64,000 nucleotides of DNA from Pseudomonadota bacterium (lineage in GTDB: Bacteria; Desulfobacterota; Binatia; UBA9968), in contig JAJPJQ010000007.1 in assembly GCA_021324155.1 (NCBI GenBank), positions 37,937 through 101,936 of the forward strand, read 5' to 3'. Below are positions 25,908 through 36,191 of this stretch, piece after piece. The notes under the pieces are model-generated. The model was not told where the DNA came from. It saw nothing but the letters and a program-made list of their open reading frames with translations, and searched no databases. Each line of letters begins with the position of its first letter. The first letter of the stretch is position 1. The position numbers were made by a program, and so were the translations under genes.

Positions 25908-26924
25908 TCAAGGTTGTGCGTTGGTGAAATAGTCGACCGGCCGAAGCGCGGATGTTTTGCCGGCGGAGAGCAGCACGGACCGCAGCAGATACCCGCCTGC
26001 CAGCGTCGCAACTGCCGCCGCGACCGAGAACGTCCGCGAGCGCCGTCGCATCACCCAGCCGAGCCCTTCAATGACGGCGGGCGCGACGATTCCCAGCACG
26101 AGGTAACCGCCGCGGTACGTTTTGGCGACCGCCGGCGACGCCAGAAGCGGCTGAGCGACGCGTCTTAGACGCAACCGCCGCTCGAGCATTCGGGTCGACA
26201 GCCACTCGGCGGCCGCGGTCACAAACGCGAGCCGCCGCAGGCCGTTGTGCTGCCGGAACGATACACCCGACCGTTGCGCCAGCAGCGAGATGGCGGCGGT
26301 GCTCGTCGCCGTGGCCGAAGCGCCGAACAGCACCGGCAGGATCGGATGCGCCTCAGCCCAGATCGGCGTGCTTGTCGCGGAGAGAAGCGTTCCGGTATAC
26401 GTGGCGACGATCGCGCCCGTCGCCGCGGCCGGCAGGCCGAATATCCGCGCGATCATTCGGAAAGCCGGTCGTTCGGTGGCATCGGCGAGAATATCCGCCG
26501 CAAGCGCAACACCGCTCGTCGCGCCGAACGCCGCGAGCGTCCACGCGCCGATCGACATCGTGGACGTCGCGCGAAAAATTCTCAGCATGTTGTACCAGCG
26601 CTCGGGCGTGCGCAGATCCGCGATGAGAAACGCGGGACCCGCTATGGACCCTGCGACCGCCAGATATCGTCCGCTGCGGACGATATCTTTGAGCTCGCTT
26701 CGGTTCGCGAGATCGGCGGTCGTCGCGATGACCTGCGCCGCGCCGGCGATGCCGCCGATGAATAAATAAGCGGCGACGAGCTGGCCATAGTCGCTCGGCT
26801 TGAGCGCTGGCCGTTCGTAATAGGTTGCACCAGAATATGCGCCGAGCCGCGCCGACGGCCGCTGCAGGGAAACAGGCGTTCGACGGCCGTAAGCCGGAGC
26901 GTTTTGCGTCTCAAGATGATCCAC
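25908..26924 (-). CDS. NrfD/PsrC-like membrane subunit of the formate dehydrogenase
   Basis: 338 residues with about eight hydrophobic segments, e.g. QLVAAYLFIGGIAGAAQVIA, the stretch ending AGPAFLIADLRTPERW, and VLFGASATATSTAAISLLA. NrfD-type subunits anchor redox complexes and pass electrons to or from quinone without haem. The LIADLRTPERWYNMLRIF segment is characteristic. It lies 11 nt after the iron-sulfur subunit gene, so the complex is probably FdhA-FdhB-NrfD. It replaces the cytochrome b FdnI subunit of the E. coli enzyme. Confidence 0.85.
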   Translation of the reverse strand: MDHLETQNAPAYGRRTPVSLQRPSARLGAYSGATYYERPALKPSDYGQLVAAYLFIGGIAGAAQVIATTADLANRSELKDIVRSGRYLAVAGSIAGPAFLIADLRTPERWYNMLRIFRATSTMSIGAWTLAAFGATSGVALAADILADATERPAFRMIARIFGLPAAATGAIVATYTGTLLSATSTPIWAEAHPILPVLFGASATATSTAAISLLAQRSGVSFRQHNGLRRLAFVTAAAEWLSTRMLERRLRLRRVAQPLLASPAVAKTYRGGYLVLGIVAPAVIEGLGWVMRRRSRTFSVAAAVATLAGGYLLRSVLLSAGKTSALRPVDYFTNAQP

Positions 26925-26935
26925 GGGATCTCCTC

Positions 26936-27835
26936 TTACTCGCCCGCCGTAAAGGCCACAAATGCCGTCGCCGCAAGCGCAAGCATGGTCGTGAAGCCGG
27001 CCAACAATCCGCGGCGAATTCGCCGCGACGGCAGCTTGGGCGCTACAGGCAGGTTATAAGTTTCCGGACGATCCGTCAGAAGAAAAAATGCGTTCAAATG
27101 GGATATTCCGCCGGTCGCTCCAGGCGCATCCGGAGCGCCGTAAAGATACGCGTCGGTTCTGCCGCGGCTATGGAGCGTTTCGACGCGCATGCGCGCGCGC
27201 TCGTGCAGAGTGGAAAGCTCGCCGAATTGGATCGACTCCGTGGGGCACGCTTTCGCGCAGGCCGGTTCGAAGCCGCCCTTCAATCGATCGTAACACAGCG
27301 TGCACTTGTGCGCCTTACCGTCGGTCTCGTTGACCTCGACCACGCCGAACGGGCACGCCGTCACGCAATATGTGCAGCCGTTGCAGATGTCCTGCTGGAC
27401 GCCGACCGTGTCGAACTCCGTGCGAAAAAGCGCTCCGGTCGGACAGGCCTCGAGACATGGCGCCGGAGAGCAGTGCTTGCAGACATCGCTCATCATGAGC
27501 CAGTTGCTCTGAAACGGCTCGAGCAAGCTGGGGCGATCGCCCTTATCGTCACGCAACTTCTCGACGAACGAGACGTGGCGCCACGTCGTCGCCGACAACG
27601 CTCCCGTGTTGTCATAGCTCTGACCCGTGATTTTGAATTCCTCCGCCGGCAGCGCGTTCCATTCCTTGCAGGCGACCTCGCAAGCCTTGCAGCCGATACA
27701 AAGCGTCGTGTCGGTGAAGAAGCCGTAGCTCTTCCCCGGCTCGATCGTCACGCCGCACGTAAGCTCGGATTCATTCGGAATCGCGCGCGCGAGAATCGAT
27801 TGAGTATATTCCTGGGCTCGGGCGGGTACGCTCAT
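26936..27835 (-). CDS. Formate dehydrogenase iron-sulfur subunit
   Basis: 299 residues. Four ferredoxin-type Cys groups typical of FdnH-like beta subunits: LCIGCKACEVACKEW, VCKHCSPAPCLEACP, ICNGCTYCVTACPFG and KCTLCYDRLKGGFEPACAKACP split over two motifs. A C-terminal hydrophobic helix (LLAGFTTMLALAATAFVAFT) anchors it to the membrane. No Tat signal. Overlaps the alpha-subunit stop by 4 nt (ATGA), so translation is coupled. Confidence 0.92.
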   Translation of the reverse strand: MSVPARAQEYTQSILARAIPNESELTCGVTIEPGKSYGFFTDTTLCIGCKACEVACKEWNALPAEEFKITGQSYDNTGALSATTWRHVSFVEKLRDDKGDRPSLLEPFQSNWLMMSDVCKHCSPAPCLEACPTGALFRTEFDTVGVQQDICNGCTYCVTACPFGVVEVNETDGKAHKCTLCYDRLKGGFEPACAKACPTESIQFGELSTLHERARMRVETLHSRGRTDAYLYGAPDAPGATGGISHLNAFFLLTDRPETYNLPVAPKLPSRRIRRGLLAGFTTMLALAATAFVAFTAGE

Positions 27836-30800
27836 AAACCATTTCCCCGACGATCGGCGGCTTTTGACAGCCGCCCTTTGCGTAAATTGCAGGTGAAAGC
27901 TTTTCCTTCGTGAATCGAAGTATTAGGGTCGCCGACGATCGCCGATAGCGCATTGGCGACGTCCCCTCTAGCGTAGCCCTGCCAGCCGAAATGCCATGGC
28001 ATGCCGATCTGATAAATGCGCCGTCCATCGATGATGAACGGCCGCAGGCGGTCGGTCACCAAAGCCCGCGTCTCGATCGCGCCGCGCGACGTCCACAGGA
28101 CGACCCAATCGAGATTCTCGATGCCCTTTTCTGTAGCGAGCTCGGGCGGAATTTCCGCGAAACCCTCGGGTTGGAGTTCGGCTAAGACTGGAAGGAATCG
28201 TGTCGAGATAGCTCCCGAGTGGTGCTCGGTGAGTCTGTACGTCGTCAGCACGTACGGATAATTCGGATCGCCGACAGCGTGATATCGATTGTCGGGGCGA
28301 TCCCATTTTTTCGCGGGCGGATTGTGTTGCTGCGCATAAAGCGGATTGCGGATCGGCGACTCGATCGGCTCGTAATGAGTCGGCAACGGCGCGTCTTTGA
28401 GCCCGGAGGGGACGAACAGCCACGCCTTGCCATCGGCCGACATCATAAACGGCGAGCGCCCGTCGTGTGCGTCGGTCCCCGTTACCGGAGATCGAGACCA
28501 GTCCGGCGCATAGTCCGGCGCTTTATCCAGGGTAAAATCCGGCTTGTCCTTTCCCGTCCATTGCTTCTTGTCAGCGTCCCACCATATGTACTTTTTCTTT
28601 TCCGACCACGGCTTGCCGCTCGGGTCGGCCGAGGCGCGGTTGTACATGATGCGTCTGTTGCTCGGCCACGCGAAGCCCCAGTCGAGATGCGTGCCGGCCC
28701 CGTCCGGCGGATCCGGCTTCCGCGAACGAGCGTGATTGAAATCGGTCCGCGGGTATACGCCCGTGTAAATCCACACTCCGCAGGCGGTCGAGCCGTCGTC
28801 CTTCAGTTCCTTAAAATCGGTGATGAGCTTCCGCTCCGGCCACGTGTAGCCGTTGATCTCCCTGAGAATAGCGTCGGCGGATGGCTCGTCGTGGGCGCCG
28901 GAAACCGGATAGTCCCATGTGAGATGCTTGAGTGCCGCGTCTTTCGCATCCGAGCTGTGGGCGTAAAGTTGCTTTAACCGCCGGCCCAAATGAAACATAA
29001 ACCAGAGATCGGACCGGCAGTCGCCCGGCGGCTCGACCACTTTGTCGTGCCACTGAATCAATCGCTGCGTGTTGGTAAAAGTCCCCTCTTTCTCACCCGG
29101 CAGCGCGGCCGGCAAAAGAAAGATCTCGGTTTTGATCTCACTCGGGTGGCGCGGCTCCGAACCGTTTGCCTCGCCGAGCTTGTCCGCCGATTTGTACCAA
29201 AACGACGCGGTCTCGTTTTCGAAAGTCTCGCGCACGACCATCCATTCTAGATTCGCAAGCCCGCGGCATATCAACCGGCTGTTATGGCCGCCCACGATCG
29301 GGTTCTGGCCGATGACTAGCAGACCCCGAATGATCCCGTCGGCGATCGCCACCATCATGGGCTCTTGTGAATGATCGCCGACGATTTTCGGAATCGATTG
29401 ATAACACCATTCGTTGTGGGGTCCGGCGGCATCGCCATACCATGCGCGCAACAGGCTAATGATGTATTTGGGAAAATTATGCCACCATCCGGTCGGCGGC
29501 GTCTCGACTTCGAGGTAGCGGTCAAATGTCCTATGCGGCTTCAGCGCGTTCGGCTGCGGCAGATAACCCGGCAGCAAGTTGTAGAGCGTCGGCACATCGG
29601 TGCTCCCCTGAATGCTGCAGTGACCGCGCAAAGCGAGAATGCCGCCACCGGGACGGCCGATGTTCCCGAGCAGCGATTGAATGATCGCCGACGCGCGGAT
29701 CATCTGTACGCCCGTCGTATGGTGCGTCCAGCCGACGGCATAGCACCACGCCGATGTGCGTTCGCGCCCGGCGTTCTGTAACAACGCCTCGGCGACTTTG
29801 AGAAAAGTTTCTTTCGGGCATCCCGTGATCCGCTCGACCATTTCCGGCGTGTACGGCTCATAATGGCGCTTGAGAAGCTGATAAACGCATTTCGCATTCT
29901 CCAGAGTTGGGTCTGAAGGCGGCGGCCGCCGCGTGAGCTCCTGCTGCCGCGCGATCATCGCGTCGGGATCGTCGGTGGTGGGATGCACATACGCCTCGGC
30001 GAGCGTCGACGGAATGTCCATGCCGCGATACTGCCACGAGTCGACATTGTAAGAGAGTTTGTCGGCGTCCCAGCCGGAAAACAGACCGTCCAGATCGTCG
30101 GAGCCTTTAAAATCGTCGCTGATGATCGTCGCGAGATTGGTGTAATTGAGACAGTAATCCTGAAAGAACCGGTCGTTGCTCCAGCGCTCGCTCGCGAGAA
30201 TATAACGGATAAGGCCGCCCAAAAACACGATGTCGCTGCCGGCGCGAACGGGCGCATAGATGTCGCAGAGAGCCGAAGTGCGCGTGAAACGCGGATCGGC
30301 GTGGATGATCGTCGCGCCTTTTTCCTTCGCCTGCATGACGAAGCGGAACGCGATCGGATGGTTCTCCGCCATATTCGAGCCCATGATCATGATGCAGTCC
30401 GAATTGACGAGGTCCCATTGGGCGGTCGTCGCTGCGCCGCGGCCGAAGGTGGTGCCCAAACTGGGCACCGATGAGCTGTGTCAGACGCGTGCCTGATTTT
30501 CGATCCACACCATCCCGAGGCCACCGCCACAGAGCTTCTTGATGAGATAATTTTCTTCGTTGTCGAGCGTCGCGCCGCCGAGCGAGGCGAGAGCGAGAGT
30601 GTGATTGACGGTCGTTCCGTCGGGCAAGTCGCGCACAAACGTGTCGTCGCGCGTGCGCTTGACGAGCTCCGCGATGCGATCCATCGCCCAATCGAGCGGA
30701 CGTTCTTCCCAATGGTCGGAGTACGGCGCGCGATATTTGACAGTCGTCAGGCGATTCGGATTTTGCATCCAGCTGAGCGTGGCCGCGCCCTTCGGGCATA

Positions 30801-31074
30801 ATGTGCCCTGATTAATCGGGCTCCGCGGATCGCCCTCGATATGGATGACGTCGTTGCCCTTTGCATACATCAATTGAGCGCAACCGACGGCGCAGTACGG
30901 ACAAATGCTCGTGCCAATTCGATCGGCGTCTTCCAAGCGCGGGCGAAGATGACGCGATCGGACCGACATCGCGGCTTCGCTTTGCGCATCTTCGCCGGTC
31001 AGCTGTCTCGCGACCGACCAGTCCGCGAACATCTCTCGTATCGTTTTGCCGATCTGGTTTCCGTTTGAAGCCAT
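27832..31074 (-). CDS. Formate dehydrogenase alpha subunit, selenocysteine (Sec198)
   Basis: 1080 codons including an in-frame TGA at 30481-30483. Oxidises formate to CO2 at a Mo/W-bis-MGD centre. N-terminal 4Fe-4S motif ICPYCAVGCAQLMY then GTLCPKGAA. The Sec site reads WIENQARV-U-HSSSVPSLGT followed by TFGRGA, equivalent to U196 in E. coli FdnG (ENQARI-U-HGP). Downstream motifs (MGSNMAENHP; HADPRFTRTS; GWTHHTTGVQ) are standard. No Tat signal is present, so the complex may face the cytoplasm. A SECIS-like hairpin follows the TGA. Upstream lies a small 75-residue gene 2 nt away. Confidence 0.93.
30451..30483 (-). promoter_or_regulatory. fdhA UGA codon and SECIS-like hairpin
   Basis: After TGA (30481-30483) come 11 nt and then a 7-bp perfect stem GGTGCCC/GGGCACC closing the loop AGTTT (loop 30458-30462). 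The loop begins 19 nt after the UGA, as in the AhpD-like gene. It closely resembles the E. coli fdhF SECIS layout (stem GGUUGC, loop AGGUCU). Confidence 0.85.
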
Positions 31075-31076
31075 CG

Positions 31077-31304
31077 TTATTCTGACTCCGGTAACCGGAT
31101 CTTCGCGGCGACGGCAGAAATTGTGTTCGATTCGCCGTCGTACTCCACGAGAAGGCGTTGAGACTTATCTCGGAAGCGCAATAAATCGTCGGAAGTCACG
31201 GAAGAATTATGAGGCAGGGTGAACAAGAAGCCGCGCCCGTTATTGGCGACCAATCGAAATCGCTGCTCCTGGACGATAACGATGCGGCCGGTGACCCTCT
31301 TCAT
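31077..31304 (-). CDS. Small beta-rich protein heading the fdh operon
   Basis: 75 residues, starting MKRVTGRIVIVQEQRFRLVA. Short alternating strands (FRLVANNGRGFLFTL, RLLVEYDGESNTISAV) suggest an OB/SH3-like barrel. It ends 2 nt before the fdhA start. Family unknown. Its constant position could mean an assembly or regulatory factor, but nothing in the sequence proves it. Confidence 0.6.
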   Translation of the reverse strand: MKRVTGRIVIVQEQRFRLVANNGRGFLFTLPHNSSVTSDDLLRFRDKSQRLLVEYDGESNTISAVAAKIRLPESE

Positions 31305-31497
31305 CAGCTATTTGAGATTAGGTCGTGGGTCGCGCGGCAACAAGCGGTGAATGCCCGAAAAGTGCAGCGGATTTTAATCGAGGAAGATCAACTGCACGGC
31401 ACGGCTGCTTTTACTGCAACGCCGCAGCGTGCCTTGGGCAGCTTGTTATTCGGGGTCAAATCCCGCAGAATGCGCGTGGGCCGTTCGCTGAACAGTC

Positions 31498-32559
31498 ATG
31501 GGAATTCCACTGCGGCAAAGTGTGACGATCCTGCGCTACGTTCTGAAACAGCGGCTGCGCGGCGTCGAACGTTATCCGATGGTGCTCATGCTCGAGCCGC
31601 TGTTTCGCTGCAATCTGGCGTGCGCAGGCTGCGGCAAGATCGATTATCCCGAAGAGATCCTGGATCGTCGGCTAAGTCCGGCCGAATGTATGGCGGCGAT
31701 CGACGAGTGCGGCGCTCCGGTGGTGTCGATCGCCGGCGGCGAGCCGCTGATCCACAAAGAGATGCCCGAGATCGTGCGCGGCTTCGTGGCGCGCAAGAAA
31801 TTTGTTTATCTCTGCACCAACGCGATTCTGCTCGGCCGTCACATGGGCGATTACACGCCTTCGCCTTACCTCACGTTCTCGGTCCATCTCGACGGCAATC
31901 GAGACCGGCACGACGCGTCAGTCTGCCGAACCGGCGTCTACGAGCAGGCGGTGGAAGCTATTCGGCAGGCGCTTTCGCGCCACTTTCGAGTGACGATCAA
32001 CTGCACGCTGTTTCAGGGTGAATCGGCGGAGGAGGTCGCGAAGTTTCTCGACGACGTAACCGCGCTCGGGGTCGAGGGAGTGACGATTTCGCCGGGCTTC
32101 AGCTACGAGCACGCGCCGCGCCAGGATTTTTTCATTCAGCGCAACACGAGCAAGCAGCTTTTCAGAAATCTTTTCCGCCTCGGCAAGGGGCGTCGGTGGC
32201 CGCTCAACCACTCGAGCCTGTATCTCGACTTTCTCGCCGGCAATGAGACCTATCGCTGCACGCCGTGGGGCAATCCGACGCGCAACGTACTCGGCTGGCA
32301 GCGGCCGTGCTATCTGCTCGTCGACGAAGGCTACGCGCCGAGCTTCAAAGCACTGCTCGAAGAGACCGATTGGAACGCGTACGGCACCGGCAACAATCCG
32401 AAATGTGCGAACTGTATGGCGCATTGCGGCTATGAAGCGACCGCCGTGAACGACACGATCGATCACCCTCTGAAGGCGCTGCGCGTTTTTCTCCGCGGAC
32501 CGAAGACCGACGGTGCTTTCGCGCCGGAGCCGCCGGTCAAGTATGCCGCGAGAGAATAG
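31498..32559 (+). CDS. hpnH: HpnH, radical SAM adenosyl-hopene transferase
   Basis: 353 residues. Joins the 5'-deoxyadenosyl group of SAM to diploptene, giving adenosylhopane, the first step of C35 hopanoid side-chain synthesis. The cluster motif CNLACAGCGK (CxxxCxxC) is near residue 38, followed by EILDRRLSPAECMAAIDECG and SIAGGEPLIH. The C-terminal Cys group CANCMAHCGYEA matches the family. Length is normal. It starts the hopanoid region and lies tail to tail with hpnA. Confidence 0.95.
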   Translation: MGIPLRQSVTILRYVLKQRLRGVERYPMVLMLEPLFRCNLACAGCGKIDYPEEILDRRLSPAECMAAIDECGAPVVSIAGGEPLIHKEMPEIVRGFVARKKFVYLCTNAILLGRHMGDYTPSPYLTFSVHLDGNRDRHDASVCRTGVYEQAVEAIRQALSRHFRVTINCTLFQGESAEEVAKFLDDVTALGVEGVTISPGFSYEHAPRQDFFIQRNTSKQLFRNLFRLGKGRRWPLNHSSLYLDFLAGNETYRCTPWGNPTRNVLGWQRPCYLLVDEGYAPSFKALLEETDWNAYGTGNNPKCANCMAHCGYEATAVNDTIDHPLKALRVFLRGPKTDGAFAPEPPVKYAARE

Positions 32560-32635
32560 CTTCGGGTTTCGAGTTCCGCGTTAAAAACCGGAAACTCCCC
32601 GCACCCGAAACCGGCAATCCGCAACTCGACACTAT

Positions 32636-33631
32636 TCATCCATCCAAGTATCCATGCGCGCGGAACCATTCAATCGCGTCGCGCAGCGCCTCGACCGCCG
32701 GCCGCGGCCGATAGCCGAGGGCGCGCTCGGCCTTGTCGCTCAAGAAGTACATTTTCTTGCGCGCCATTCGCGCGGAGTCCACCGTGATCATCGGCTCGCC
32801 GCCGCCGGTCAGTCGCGCCAGGCCTTCGACAACAAATGCGGCGGGCGTGATGAGCCAGTGCGGGAGCCGGATGCGCGGCGCCCGTCTCTCTGTAATCTCA
32901 GCGATGATTTCCAGAATACGCCTGAGCGTCAGGTTTTCTCCCCCGAGAATATAGCTTTCTCCAACGGTTCCCTTGTCGAACGCAAGCAGATGCCCGTCGG
33001 CTACGTCGTCCACGTGAACGACGTTAAGGCCGGTGTCGACGTAGGCCGGCATGCGGCCCGAGGCAGCTTCGACGACCATCCGGCCGGTGGGCGTCGGTTT
33101 GACGTCGCGCGCGCCGAACGGCGCGCTCGGCTTGACGATCACAACGGGACAACGCTCTTCGCCGATCAAGCGCATCACCTCGCGTTCAGCGAGAAATTTA
33201 GAGCGCTTGTATGCGCCGATCATATCCGACACCTCGGCTCTCGAGTTTTCGTCGGCGGGAGCGCCATCGGCGCTGTGGCGCAGCGTCGCGACACTCGACG
33301 TGTAAACGATCCGCGACGCGCCGGCCTCCGACGCGGCGCGAATTAAATCGATGGTCCCCTGTATATTGACGCGGTTCATCCGCTCGGGATCGGGGACCCA
33401 CAGACGATAATCCGCCGCGACGTGAAAGACCGCGCCGCAGCCGCGGACGGCGCGACGGAGCGATTCGGGATCAGCCAGGTCGCCGACGGCGATCTCACAC
33501 TCGATGCCGATGATATTGCTCCGGTCGCTCGTGGCCCGGACGAGGGCGTGGACCTCGTGGCCTGCCGCGACCAGACGGCGCAGCACTGCCGCGCCGACGA
33601 AACCCGTCGCGCCCGTCAATAGAGTTTTCAC
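32636..33631 (-). CDS. hpnA: HpnA, hopanoid-associated sugar epimerase/dehydratase
   Basis: 331 residues, an extended SDR. NAD motif GATGFVGAAVLRRLVAAGHE at the N-terminus, YTSSVATLRH near residue 116 and the catalytic YKRSKFLAE (YxxxK) near residue 140. The family is encoded in hopanoid clusters and thought to modify side-chain sugars. It is convergent with hpnH. Confidence 0.92.
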   Translation of the reverse strand: MKTLLTGATGFVGAAVLRRLVAAGHEVHALVRATSDRSNIIGIECEIAVGDLADPESLRRAVRGCGAVFHVAADYRLWVPDPERMNRVNIQGTIDLIRAASEAGASRIVYTSSVATLRHSADGAPADENSRAEVSDMIGAYKRSKFLAEREVMRLIGEERCPVVIVKPSAPFGARDVKPTPTGRMVVEAASGRMPAYVDTGLNVVHVDDVADGHLLAFDKGTVGESYILGGENLTLRRILEIIAEITERRAPRIRLPHWLITPAAFVVEGLARLTGGGEPMITVDSARMARKKMYFLSDKAERALGYRPRPAVEALRDAIEWFRAHGYLDG

Positions 33632-33713
33632 TTTCTTACGATAGCATTTCCAAGGGCTCTAGGTGTTTTACCCTCTTGATTTCGTTACGGTTATCTATAT
33701 TAGAGTTGTCGGG

Positions 33714-34871
33714 GTGAAAAAAGGCTTCGCAGCTTTGGACCGCAGCTTACTGAAGTTCTATCCCCTATGGTTCGCCTTGCTGTCGCTGACAGCCTGCTCC
33801 GGTGTAGCGGTGCGCGGCAGCATCGACGGGCAAACGATTGAAACGCGCGTCGATTCGAAAGTCGCGCGCTATTATCTGGAAAATTACCTGGCGGGCAAAC
33901 GCAACGACAAGAGCCTCGACGAGAGGATCGATCAGATCTATCAAAGCGACAACGGCAAATTGCCTGACGACCGCGAGCTCAAGAAATTGAGCGATGAGTT
34001 TTCCGTCGACTTCGCCGCCCTGTATTTCGCCGACAGACTCTCTCGAATTCCCGCCAATCGACGCTTTCGCAGCGATTTCAATCAGTTCTATAAGTCCACG
34101 AATGCGGCGCTGGCACAAGGCAAAGCTCGATTACCAGAGACCGCCGCCCACTACGAAGCATTGATCGTCCCGACCTATCTCTACAAGCGAAACATGGCGA
34201 CCGGATCTGCTTTGGCCGCTCCGCGAGAGGCGTTGGAAAACGTAGGAATGCCCTGCTATTTCGTCGAAACCCAAGACGACGGCGCGGTCGAATCCAACGC
34301 CGAGCTAATTATGGCCGCCATTCGTAAACGCGCGCATGACGGCCGGCGGCTGATCATCATCAGCGCGAGCAAGTCCGGCGCCGAGGTTGCATTGGCGCTC
34401 ACGAAGCTCGGACCCGCCGAGACGCGTCACGTGGCGGCATGGATCAACGCGGTCGGGGCGCTCAAAGGCACGCCGCTGATCGACGACAACGCATTGCCGG
34501 ACATCGAATGGGTGGTGGGGAAGATCGACCCGGCGGGCACTGCGAGCATGTCGGCGGCGGAGAGCAAGCAGCGATTTAAATCCTTTCACGTTCCCGAGCG
34601 CATATTCATAGTTAACCTGATGGGCATTCCTATGAGCGGGAACGTTGGATTTAAGGCGAGCTTCGGCTATTTTCCGATGCGGAAACACGGTCCCAACGAT
34701 GGGTTTGTACTGCTGGCGGACACGATCTATCCCGGCGGCGTCACCCTGGCCGAGCTCGGTATGGACCATTTTATCTTGTATAACGTCGAAGCCTTGACGG
34801 TTGCATTGGTAAGCACGATAATCCGCTGGCTGGAAAATCCCGCCGACACCACGACAGCCGCCGCGCCATAG
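33714..34871 (+). CDS. Lipoprotein with an alpha/beta-hydrolase-like body
   Basis: About 385 residues from GTG 33714 (MKKGFAALDRSLLKFYPLWF), giving a lipoprotein signal with lipobox LTAC. A further in-frame GTG at 33663 would extend it. The body includes DGRRLIIISASKSGAEVALA, a Ser-nucleophile-like SxSKSGAE, and a C-terminal hydrolase-like end (GMDHFILYNVEALTVALVS), suggesting a hydrolase fold. I do not know its substrate. It lies between hpnA and an alcohol dehydrogenase gene, so a link to hopanoid or membrane metabolism is possible but unproven. Confidence 0.6.
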   Translation: MKKGFAALDRSLLKFYPLWFALLSLTACSGVAVRGSIDGQTIETRVDSKVARYYLENYLAGKRNDKSLDERIDQIYQSDNGKLPDDRELKKLSDEFSVDFAALYFADRLSRIPANRRFRSDFNQFYKSTNAALAQGKARLPETAAHYEALIVPTYLYKRNMATGSALAAPREALENVGMPCYFVETQDDGAVESNAELIMAAIRKRAHDGRRLIIISASKSGAEVALALTKLGPAETRHVAAWINAVGALKGTPLIDDNALPDIEWVVGKIDPAGTASMSAAESKQRFKSFHVPERIFIVNLMGIPMSGNVGFKASFGYFPMRKHGPNDGFVLLADTIYPGGVTLAELGMDHFILYNVEALTVALVSTIIRWLENPADTTTAAAP

Positions 34872-34909
34872 GTGATCAAATCCGGCGCCCGCCCATCGCG
34901 GTCTAATCC

Positions 34910-36151
34910 TTATATTCGAGGCGCTTTCAATCCCGGCTCGAAGATCACCTTGATCGAGCGCGAGCGCTCCTTGTCCCGCGCCGCCAGAAACGCGTCGCCG
35001 TAGCGCTCGAGCGGGTAGCGGTGCGTGATCAAGCCGGAGAGGTCCAGCCGATTTCGCGCGAGCATGTCGAGATAAATCTCGATGCAGTTGGCGCGCTTGC
35101 CCTCCACGGTCTCGAGGCCGTAGGCGTTCGAGCCCAGCAGCGAAAGCTCCTTAAAATAAATCAGAGTCCATTCGAATCGTTTCGGCGGAGCGACGCCGAT
35201 CATTACGATAGAAGCGCGAGGGCTCGCGATGCGCACGCTGATCTCGAGCGTCTCACTCGATGCGACCGTGTCGTACACCCGCTCGACTCCCGATTGGAGC
35301 CATGGCGGACCGAACAGCGGCTTCCTGAGCGGCACTTTTAAGAACTCGCCGATCTCGCCGACGAGAGCGCGGCCGCGCGACGTGAACAACCGCTCGGCGC
35401 CGAGCCGCTCGACGAGCGGCTTCTGACGCGGGTCGAGGCTGACGACGATGACGCGCGTCGCAGGATACAGCACGCGCAGCAGGATGATCGTCATGAGCCC
35501 CAGCGAGCCGCAGCCGTAAACCACAGCCGTCTCGCCCGGCGCGGGCGGAGCCCGTAGCACCCCGTGCAGCGAGACTGCGAAAGGATCGGCGAGCACGGCG
35601 GCGTCGAACCCGACCGGCTCGGGAATAGGGAAAAGCATCGATTCGTGAACCGCCATCGCTTCGGCGAATCCGCCACCGACATCGCTGCATGCCCCGGCGA
35701 GCATGCCCTTCGCGAAGCCCCCGTCGAAGAAGCGCCTGCATAAAGGATAATCGCCGCGCCGGCAGGCGTCGCACAGCGGTAGACCGCGCGGCGCGCAAGA
35801 GAGCATCGGTGAAATTGCCACGCGATCGCCTTTCTTGACGCGCGCTACGGCGGGCCCGGTCTCGATGACCGTACCGACGACTTCGTGTCCCATGATGTGC
35901 GGCGCGGACACGAGCGCCGACAGCGGGTTGTCGAAGCCAGCCTTGACGAAGACCTCCATGACGTCGCTGCCGCAAATCCCGGCGAGACTCGGCGCAACGA
36001 GCGCCCAGTCGTCGCCGCGTAGCTCGGCATCGGGAACGGACCCGTAGCGCACCGGACCGAAGCCCGCGACGAAAGCCCGCGCAGAAACCGCGCCGAGAAC
36101 TTTTGCTGCGGCGATGCGTCGCATCGAGAGATCGAAGACGATCGCTTTCAT
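34910..36151 (-). CDS. Zinc-dependent alcohol dehydrogenase (MDR family)
   Basis: 413 residues. Catalytic and structural zinc sites are visible: GICGSDVMEVF, GHEVVGTVIE and the structural CDACRRGDYPLC. The NAD loop VVYGCGSLGLMTIILLRVLY is near residue 205. The N-terminus has an extra segment ahead of the GroES-like domain. Acts on an unknown alcohol or sugar. Lies inside the hopanoid region but on the opposite strand to hpnB. Confidence 0.87.
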   Translation of the reverse strand: MKAIVFDLSMRRIAAAKVLGAVSARAFVAGFGPVRYGSVPDAELRGDDWALVAPSLAGICGSDVMEVFVKAGFDNPLSALVSAPHIMGHEVVGTVIETGPAVARVKKGDRVAISPMLSCAPRGLPLCDACRRGDYPLCRRFFDGGFAKGMLAGACSDVGGGFAEAMAVHESMLFPIPEPVGFDAAVLADPFAVSLHGVLRAPPAPGETAVVYGCGSLGLMTIILLRVLYPATRVIVVSLDPRQKPLVERLGAERLFTSRGRALVGEIGEFLKVPLRKPLFGPPWLQSGVERVYDTVASSETLEISVRIASPRASIVMIGVAPPKRFEWTLIYFKELSLLGSNAYGLETVEGKRANCIEIYLDMLARNRLDLSGLITHRYPLERYGDAFLAARDKERSRSIKVIFEPGLKAPRI

Positions 36152-36191
36152 CGATCGGTTCTCGCGAGCGCGGCCGTCGTCAACGTTCTCA

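Noticed and set aside
26825..27913. Plus-strand open frame opposite fdhB
   Set aside because: Shadow frame; the other strand has the four ferredoxin motifs.
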